From NCBI RefSeq assembly GCF_005222205.1, contig NZ_CP032345.1, positions 809,001 to 873,000 on the forward strand: a stretch of 64,000 nucleotides of DNA, read 5' to 3'. Source of the DNA: Azospirillum brasilense. GTDB lineage: Bacteria; Pseudomonadota; Alphaproteobacteria; Azospirillales; Azospirillaceae. The stretch's first letter is position 1; the number at the start of each line of letters is the position of its first letter. Shown one piece after another: positions 58,793 through 64,000 of the stretch. The position numbers and the translations under genes are program-made. The notes below the pieces were generated by a model, which was given only the letters and a program-made list of their open reading frames with translations, did not search any database and was not told the DNA's origin.

Positions 58793-59260
58793 TTAACGAA
58801 CCACGCCGCGGACGATGTCGGCGATGGTGCCGTGCACCGCATCCAGGATCAGCATGTCCGCGCCGGCCAGGATGCACTCCCAGCCGTTCATGCACACCGG
58901 CACCCGCTGGCGCAGTTCGACGGGCGCCACCTTTTTGGCGATGCCCGGCGGCAACGGCTTGCCGCGCGCCAGCTTCTTCGCGATCCCCGGCGGCAGGGAC
59001 GTCACCCCGACCGGATGGGCGACGAAATAGTCGCGGATGATCGTCACATCGCCGCGGGACACCGACCCTCCGGAGGCGCGCCCTTTGGAGTCGTGCCCCC
59101 GGGATTCGTAGGACGGCCCCCCCTGCGGCTTGCCGTGCCCTCCGCCGGGACCACCGGCCCAGTCGGGCTTGTCCGCCAGCGCCGGGCCGGTGATGGACAG
59201 CACCGCCAGAAGCGCCAGCGCGGCGCGCCCGTTGCGGCGCCGCATCCGATCCCCACTCAT
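58793..59260 (-). CDS. Exported CigR/RcnB-like protein
   Basis: A 155-residue secreted protein with a signal peptide (ALALLAVLSITGPALA). A Gly/Ser/Lys-rich linker follows, then the repeated motif LPPGIAKKLARGKPLPPGIA of the CigR family (RcnB-like fold). Members are periplasmic inner-membrane-associated proteins; CigR acts as an anti-virulence regulator in Salmonella, but most homologues are uncharacterised. ATG 59260 is the preferred start (59245 and 59269 are also possible). It is convergent with pmbA and stands alone. Confidence 0.78.
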   Translation of the reverse strand: MSGDRMRRRNGRAALALLAVLSITGPALADKPDWAGGPGGGHGKPQGGPSYESRGHDSKGRASGGSVSRGDVTIIRDYFVAHPVGVTSLPPGIAKKLARGKPLPPGIAKKVAPVELRQRVPVCMNGWECILAGADMLILDAVHGTIADIVRGVVR

Positions 59261-59369
59261 TATCCGCATTCCCTTGCCGGCCGAAGGTGAGCCGCAAGCG
59301 CATCCCGCGGCCCTACCCCCATCGGATTAGCGATAAGCGTCGCTGCTGGCCTGTGGCAAGAACGGGATA

Positions 59370-60980
59370 TCAGACCGTCACGCTCATCGGCCCACCGGCG
59401 CCGCGCACCGACAGGTTGGGCAGGAAATCCTGGAACAGCGACAGGCTCTTCAGGTCGGACACATAGCCCGTTCCCTCCCCGCCCATCGTCTTCCCACCGA
59501 CGCTCTTCATCACGTCGCCGGCCTGCGCGTCCTGGGCCTCCAGCGCGTCCTTCAACACGGAGGCCAGCGCGCTGCCGTAGCCCAGCCGCTCCATCGGCGC
59601 GCCGGTCTCCTTCGTCGTCTTCTCGTAGCTGTACTGCAGCGCGGCCCGCTGGACCGACCAGTTGACCGACTCCTTCTCCTCCTGGCTGGCCTCGTCGAGG
59701 AACTTCACCCCGGCGCGGTAGGCGGCGGCCTTGTCAGTGCCGAGGGGATCGGCGGCATCCATCGCCTCCTTCTGCTGGCGGGCCATGATGGACTGCGCTG
59801 CCTCCTGCTCGTTCTTGGAGAAGGTGCCGTCCTTGTTGCTGGCGATGGCATGGAGGCTGCGCCGGTCGAAGCCGCCGAACAACCGCTCCACGTCCTTCCC
59901 GGTCGGGTCGGAGTAGTTCACCCCCTTGCCTTCCTTCGCCATCGCCGTGTAGGTGGCGTCCAGCGAGTCGCGGGCGTCCTGGATGACCTTGGCGAAGCCC
60001 TGGAGCCCCGGCGTCTGGCTGGTGGTCAGCACCGTGGTGGGCGGCGGCGGCAGGCCGGCGGCCTCGGCCTCCTCCTTGGCGGAGGGCTCGAAGTCTTTGC
60101 CCCCTGGGCGGCTCTTGTCGACCTCACCGCGCCCGACGCCGGGAATGTCCACGTTCGCGGCGTACTCCGCGAGACCATTCGCCCAGAGCTTCCCCTCGAA
60201 GCCCAGGTCATACATAAGCTTGGCGGCGGCCTTTCCCTTCTCATTGTCCGGTGACAGCAACCCACCCTCGCCGCCTTCCGCTTCCGCGCCGAAATCCAGT
60301 TTTTCGAACGCGTCCTCTCCCTTCGTCGCGAAATACCTGAAGGCATTCCCCTTGATCTTGTTCGGGTCGCCGCCGACGGTTTCCATCATCTCGCGGTCGA
60401 TGTCCGCCGACTCCGCGCGGAAGAGGGCATTGGCCGGAGCCATCGCCGCCTGGAACGCCTCGGTGTCCTCGTCCTTCCCGAAGGCGTCGTAAGCGGCGGT
60501 GCGCGCCTCATTCAGGGCCGACATGGCCTTGTCCATGCGTTCCGTCTTGATCTTGAAGGCCTTTTCAGCCGCCCCGAGCTTCTCCGCCCAGGCTTCGTCC
60601 TCCTCATCCTCGGGCCGCTCCTTGATGAAGCGGTCCTTCACGGCGTTGGTCGCCATTTGGCGCAGTCCCAACGCCACGTCCTTCTCGGTCATCTTGCCGG
60701 ACTTGACGAAGTCTTCCAGCATCGCGCGGCCCTTGGAGCCGATGGAGGCGAAGACCTTCCCCGCCACGCCGGTCAGCGACTTCGCCAGACCGCTGAGTTC
60801 CACGCTGTCCTCGCCCTTCAAGGCGGCCAGGGCGGCGGAGCCCGCGGAGGACCCGGCGTCGGAGGCCGCCTTCCAGGTCCCCTCCGCTTCGGCGGCCCCC
60901 CCGGCGGGCTTCATTTTTGTGGCGGTCGCGGTGGCGCTGGCCGTGGTGGCCGAAAACAGGGCGTTGATCGACGCGGACAT
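59370..60980 (-). CDS. Unrecognised 536-residue hypothetical protein with an EF-hand-like loop
   Basis: I do not recognise this protein. It has no signal peptide, few hydrophobic stretches and is rich in Ala, Glu, Asp and Lys. The N-terminal 45 residues are Ala/Thr/Gly rich (ALFSATTASATATATK), followed by GEDSVELSGLAKSLTGVAGK, a pattern also seen near the start of flagellar or secreted export substrates. A possible calcium loop, ASNKDGTFSKNE (380-391), has acidic or polar residues at most ligand positions but lacks the first Asp. A Pro-rich linker (GLPPPPTT, 309-316) divides helical halves. It is monocistronic. Confidence 0.5.
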   Translation of the reverse strand: MSASINALFSATTASATATATKMKPAGGAAEAEGTWKAASDAGSSAGSAALAALKGEDSVELSGLAKSLTGVAGKVFASIGSKGRAMLEDFVKSGKMTEKDVALGLRQMATNAVKDRFIKERPEDEEDEAWAEKLGAAEKAFKIKTERMDKAMSALNEARTAAYDAFGKDEDTEAFQAAMAPANALFRAESADIDREMMETVGGDPNKIKGNAFRYFATKGEDAFEKLDFGAEAEGGEGGLLSPDNEKGKAAAKLMYDLGFEGKLWANGLAEYAANVDIPGVGRGEVDKSRPGGKDFEPSAKEEAEAAGLPPPPTTVLTTSQTPGLQGFAKVIQDARDSLDATYTAMAKEGKGVNYSDPTGKDVERLFGGFDRRSLHAIASNKDGTFSKNEQEAAQSIMARQQKEAMDAADPLGTDKAAAYRAGVKFLDEASQEEKESVNWSVQRAALQYSYEKTTKETGAPMERLGYGSALASVLKDALEAQDAQAGDVMKSVGGKTMGGEGTGYVSDLKSLSLFQDFLPNLSVRGAGGPMSVTV

Positions 60981-61101
60981 GGCTTCCCCCTTTCGGTCCC
61001 GCCTGGGCCGCGGGGCCTTAATCCTTAGAGATCGAAGTAATTATTGAATGTTCCCAAATAATTTTCCCAAGGCACCTCTTAACGGACTCTTAAAACAGCC
61101 G

Positions 61102-62022
61102 TCAGGGCGCCAGCACCGGCAAGACCCAGGGAGCCAGCGCGATCTCCACCGGCAAACGGGCGATCACGTCGCCGTCGCCCTGCACGGGCTCCCCCGCCGG
61201 CCCGTCGATGACCACGCGGCGGGCGGGCAGGATGCGGTAGTCGGGGAATCGCGGCAGCCGCCCGGCGGTGACGCCCCACAGGTAGCGCAGGGCGTTCCCC
61301 CGCCCTGCCCGCGGAAACAGGCAGACGTGCAGCCGCGGGTCGGCCAGCCGGGCGTCGGGCGCGCAGACGAAGCGCCCCCCGTAGAAATGCCCCTTGGCGA
61401 CGATGACGGAGGCGACGTCCACCGGCTCCGCGCCATCCACCGCCACGCGGTAGGGACCGCCGCCGCCCGCGGCGATCCGGGCCAGCGTTTCCACCGCATA
61501 GGCACCCTTGCCGATCAGCCGCTTCAGCCGCGCGTCAACCCGCTCGACCACCCGGGCATCCAGGCCGGCGCCGGCCATCATGGCGAAGGCGCGGCCATTC
61601 GCCACACCCAGATGCACCGGCAGTGGGCGCCCCTCCGCCAGCACCCGCGCCACGCCCTCCGCGTCCAGCGGCAGGTCCAGCTCATGGGCCAGCACGTTGG
61701 CGGTGCCCAGCGGCACGATGCCCAAGGGGATCGTCGTCTCCCCATGTCCGCGCGCGCCCAGCCCGTTGACCACCTCGTTGATGGTGCCGTCGCCGCCCGC
61801 GGCGACCACCGCGTCGAAGACGCCGGGCGCCACCGTACGGGCCATCGCCTCCGCGTCGCCGCGCCCGCCGGTGGCCCGAAGCGTCACCGCAGCCCCGTGG
61901 CGCTGCTCCAGCAGGTCCAGCACCACGCCCAGACGGCGCGCCCGGCGGGCGCCGGCCACCGGGTTGTGGATGACCAGAAGACGACGCCGGGTCGCCGCGG
62001 CCGGACTCGACGTCTCAGGCAC
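61102..62022 (-). CDS. Diacylglycerol kinase family lipid kinase (YegS/Rv2252-like)
   Basis: A 306-residue lipid kinase of the DAGK_cat family. Key blocks are LLVIHNPVAGARRARRLGVV, the nucleotide loop AVVAAGGDGTINEVVNGLGA and IPLGIVPLGTANVLAHEL, with C-terminal LPVEIALAP. Such kinases phosphorylate diacylglycerol, sphingosine or a related lipid. GTG 62022 is chosen because GGAGG lies 7 nt upstream; ATG 62064 would add 14 residues without a ribosome site. It is divergent from the metallophosphoesterase-glycosyltransferase pair, so all three may belong to envelope lipid metabolism. Confidence 0.85.
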   Translation of the reverse strand: MPETSSPAAATRRRLLVIHNPVAGARRARRLGVVLDLLEQRHGAAVTLRATGGRGDAEAMARTVAPGVFDAVVAAGGDGTINEVVNGLGARGHGETTIPLGIVPLGTANVLAHELDLPLDAEGVARVLAEGRPLPVHLGVANGRAFAMMAGAGLDARVVERVDARLKRLIGKGAYAVETLARIAAGGGGPYRVAVDGAEPVDVASVIVAKGHFYGGRFVCAPDARLADPRLHVCLFPRAGRGNALRYLWGVTAGRLPRFPDYRILPARRVVIDGPAGEPVQGDGDVIARLPVEIALAPWVLPVLAP

Positions 62023-62160
62023 CGATTCGCCTCCATTCGCCGCTCCGGCATCCAATATGACCATTATGCTTCAGTTTTGATAAAGTCATATTTCGCCTTT
62101 GTTTCACCGCCAAGAAGTCTTATCGAAATCAATGGACCCAACAGATGCGCGTTATTGAAA

Positions 62161-62192
62161 TCGTTGTCAAGACAACGAGCCGCCGATATACG
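62161..62192 (+). promoter_or_regulatory. Candidate promoter with overlapping palindrome, before the metallophosphoesterase gene
   Basis: TTGTCA (62164-62169) and TATACG (62187-62192) are 17 bp apart. A perfect 8+8 inverted repeat, TCGTTGTC-AA-GACAACGA (62161-62178), covers the -35 box, as a repressor site would. The transcript would start near 62199, 40 nt before ATG 62239. Confidence 0.6.
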
Positions 62193-62238
62193 GAACATGT
62201 TTCCATGAACCCTTGCCAAAACGGCGATGGAGCGGGGC

Positions 62239-63084
62239 ATGAGCGCATCACGCGACGTCAAGCAGTACCGCAGCATCTGGATCTCCGACGTCCATCTGGG
62301 GACGCGGGGGTGCAAGGCGGAGTATCTTCTCGATTTCCTGAAGCAGAACGAGTCCGAGCACCTCTATCTCGTCGGCGACATCGTGGACGGCTGGCGCCTG
62401 CGCAAGGCGTGGTACTGGCCACAGGCGCACAACGACGTGGTGCAGAAGATCCTGCGCCGGGCGCGCAAGGGCGTGCAGGTCTATTACATCCCCGGCAACC
62501 ACGACGAGGCCGCCCGCGACTACGCCGGCCTGCAGTTCGGCGGCGTTCATGTGGTGGAGGAGTGGATCCACGTCACCGCCGACGGGCGGCGGCTGCTGGT
62601 CACCCACGGCGACCGCTTCGACGTGGTGGTGAAGTACGCCCGCTGGCTGGCCTTCATCGGCGACAACGCCTACGTGACCCTGCTCCAGGCCAACACGCTG
62701 TTCAACTGGGTCCGCCGCAAGCTGGGCTTCCCCTACTGGTCGCTGTCCGCCTTCCTGAAGCACAAGACGAAGACGGCGGTCGAATTCATCGGCAACTACG
62801 AGACCGCCCTCGGCGACGAGGCCCGGCGCCGCAAGGTGGACGGGGTCGTCTGCGGCCACATCCACACCGCGGAAATCCGCGACATGGAAGGAATCCTCTA
62901 TTGCAACGACGGCGACTGGGTCGAGTCCTGCACCGCCTTGGTCGAGCATCCCTGCGGCCGGCTGGAGATCATCGACTGGGCGGCGGACATCCGCCGGCGC
63001 ACCGCAACGACGCTCCCCGCCCGCCTTCCGGCAAAGGAGAAGACGGAGAAGGAGAAGGCGGCCAAGGAGTCGGTTGCGGCGTGA
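62239..63084 (+). CDS. Metallophosphoesterase, UDP-2,3-diacylglucosamine diphosphatase-like
   Basis: A 281-residue calcineurin-like phosphoesterase with the five metal motifs: SDVHLG, VGDIVDGWRL, PGNHDE, VTHGDRFD and CGHIHTAE. This wording is that of LpxH/LpxH2-like enzymes, which hydrolyse UDP-2,3-diacylglucosamine in lipid A synthesis. However, members encoded next to a glycosyltransferase may act on another lipid or nucleotide. The C-terminus is a Lys/Glu-rich tail. ATG 62239 has GGAGCGGGG before it; ATG 62227 is possible. Its stop overlaps the next start (GTGA). Confidence 0.85.
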   Translation: MSASRDVKQYRSIWISDVHLGTRGCKAEYLLDFLKQNESEHLYLVGDIVDGWRLRKAWYWPQAHNDVVQKILRRARKGVQVYYIPGNHDEAARDYAGLQFGGVHVVEEWIHVTADGRRLLVTHGDRFDVVVKYARWLAFIGDNAYVTLLQANTLFNWVRRKLGFPYWSLSAFLKHKTKTAVEFIGNYETALGDEARRRKVDGVVCGHIHTAEIRDMEGILYCNDGDWVESCTALVEHPCGRLEIIDWAADIRRRTATTLPARLPAKEKTEKEKAAKESVAA

Positions 63085-64000
63085 ACATCCTGATCGTCTC
63101 CGACGCCTGGCTCCCCCAGGTCAACGGCGTGGTGCGCACCATCGGCACCGTCCGTTCGGAACTGGAGGCCATGGGCCACCGTGTGGAGGTGATCGGCCCC
63201 GACCGCTTCCGCACCGTGCCCATGCCCACCTACCCGGAAATCCGACTGGCGCTTGGCGCGGGGCGGCGGTTGGCGGCGATGATCGACGCGCTGCGCCCCG
63301 ACTGCATCCACATCGCCACCGAAGGGCCGCTGGGCTTCGCCGCCCGGCGCTACTGCCTCGCCCGCGGCAAGCCCTTCACCACCGCCTACCACACCCGCTT
63401 TCCCGAATATGTGCGCGACCGGGCGCCGGTCCCGCTGGCGCTCAGCTACGCGGTGGTGCGCCGGTTCCACAGGCCCTCCTCGGCAGTGATGGTGGCGACG
63501 CCGTCCATCGAGAGCGACCTCGCCGCCCGCGGCTTCACCAACATCCGGCGCTGGACCCGCGGTGTCGACACCGAGCTGTTCCGCCCCCGCGCCAAGGGCT
63601 TTCTGGCGCTGCCCCGCCCCATCGCCCTCTATGTCGGGCGCGTCGCGGTGGAGAAGAACCTCGAGGAGTTTCTGAGGCTCGACCTGCCGGGCAGCAAGCT
63701 GGTGGTCGGCGATGGCCCGGCCCGCGCGGAGCTTCAGCAGAAATATCCGGAGGTCCATTGGGCCGGCGCCCGCCATGGCGAGGAGCTGGCCCAGCATTAC
63801 GCCGCGGCGGATGTCTTCGTCTTTCCGTCGCGCACCGACACCTTCGGCCTGGTGCTGCTGGAGGCGCTGGCCTCGGGCGTGCCGGTGGCCGCCTACCCGG
63901 TGCCCGGCCCGCTGGACGTGGTCGACGGCTCCGGCGCCGGCTGCCTGGACGAGGATCTCAAGGGGGCGATCGAGCGCGCCCTGACCATCCCGCCGGAACA
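63081..64000 (+). CDS. Glycosyltransferase family 4/1 protein (cut by window edge)
   Basis: The first 306 residues of a GT-B glycosyltransferase. The donor side begins VNILIVSDAWLPQVNGVVRT, typical of the GT4 group that makes glycolipids or sugar-modified diacylglycerols. The C-terminal domain has YVGRVAVEKNLEEFL and the catalytic acid motif region FPSRTDTFGLVLLEALASGV. The GTG start overlaps the phosphoesterase stop, so the two are translationally coupled. The 3' end is outside the window. Confidence 0.87.
   Translation, partial: MNILIVSDAWLPQVNGVVRTIGTVRSELEAMGHRVEVIGPDRFRTVPMPTYPEIRLALGAGRRLAAMIDALRPDCIHIATEGPLGFAARRYCLARGKPFTTAYHTRFPEYVRDRAPVPLALSYAVVRRFHRPSSAVMVATPSIESDLAARGFTNIRRWTRGVDTELFRPRAKGFLALPRPIALYVGRVAVEKNLEEFLRLDLPGSKLVVGDGPARAELQQKYPEVHWAGARHGEELAQHYAAADVFVFPSRTDTFGLVLLEALASGVPVAAYPVPGPLDVVDGSGAGCLDEDLKGAIERALTIPPE

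Overview
The window is very GC-rich DNA from an alphaproteobacterium. Gene content and codon use fit Rhodospirillales, most likely Azospirillum or a close relative. This is inferred from protein family resemblance (urt operon, DUF3126, MBOAT pair, UbiA/UbiD, RNase E with a long Arg/Ala/Pro tail) and from short GC-rich palindromic repeats between genes. I saw no tRNA, rRNA, CRISPR array, transposase or phage gene.

Layout. 1-5104: urea importer genes urtD, urtC, urtB, urtA on the minus strand (urtE is presumably beyond the left edge), with a good sigma-54 type -24/-12 promoter before urtA. 5318-12976: a seven-gene minus-strand operon for uptake and catabolism of an unidentified compound (permease, binding protein, ATPase, enolase-superfamily enzyme, Gfo/Idh/MocA oxidoreductase, DUF993 aldolase-like protein, sugar-phosphate-isomerase-like TIM barrel). 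It is headed by a near-perfect palindromic operator and a TetR-family regulator (13146-13823). 13985-19343: two neighbouring exported caspase-fold proteins. One has an intact His/Cys dyad and an FGE-sulfatase domain; the other has lost both catalytic residues and carries SH3 and MORN repeats. 19603-21286: small genes (DUF3126, membrane protein, cupin).

21461-29583: a plus-strand operon with a trifunctional propionyl-CoA synthase (acyl-CoA synthetase, enoyl-CoA hydratase and enoyl-CoA reductase in one chain) translationally coupled to an ABC importer. This suggests uptake and reductive assimilation of 3-hydroxypropionate, acrylate or a related acid. 29593-38153: a peptidoglycan-binding-like protein, prfB with its programmed +1 frameshift, a polysaccharide O-acetylation pair, PBP1A and an N-acetylmuramoyl-L-alanine amidase. 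38727-47954: RNase E with a long leader, GreB, HAD phosphatase, ScsC-like thiol oxidoreductase, M48 protease, a degenerate gamma-glutamyltransferase lipoprotein and an aminotransferase.

48106-64000: gshA, rsmE, ubiA, a CHAP-type protein, a methyltransferase, an AlkD-like protein with a repeat-shifted C-terminus, ubiD, DUF3616, DoxX, pmbA, a CigR-like protein, an unrecognised 536-residue protein, a lipid kinase, a metallophosphoesterase and a glycosyltransferase cut by the right edge.

The most unusual features are the palindromic repeats. Seven or eight copies lie in the window, and two lie in frame inside coding sequence: one in the linker of propionyl-CoA synthase and one at the N-terminus of the enolase-family enzyme. 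Both look like coding insertions comparable in style to Rickettsia palindromic elements. Other notable points are the active/inactive caspase pair, a 14-bp triplication that has replaced the C-terminus of the AlkD-like protein, and clear regulatory signals for the urea and TetR-controlled operons.
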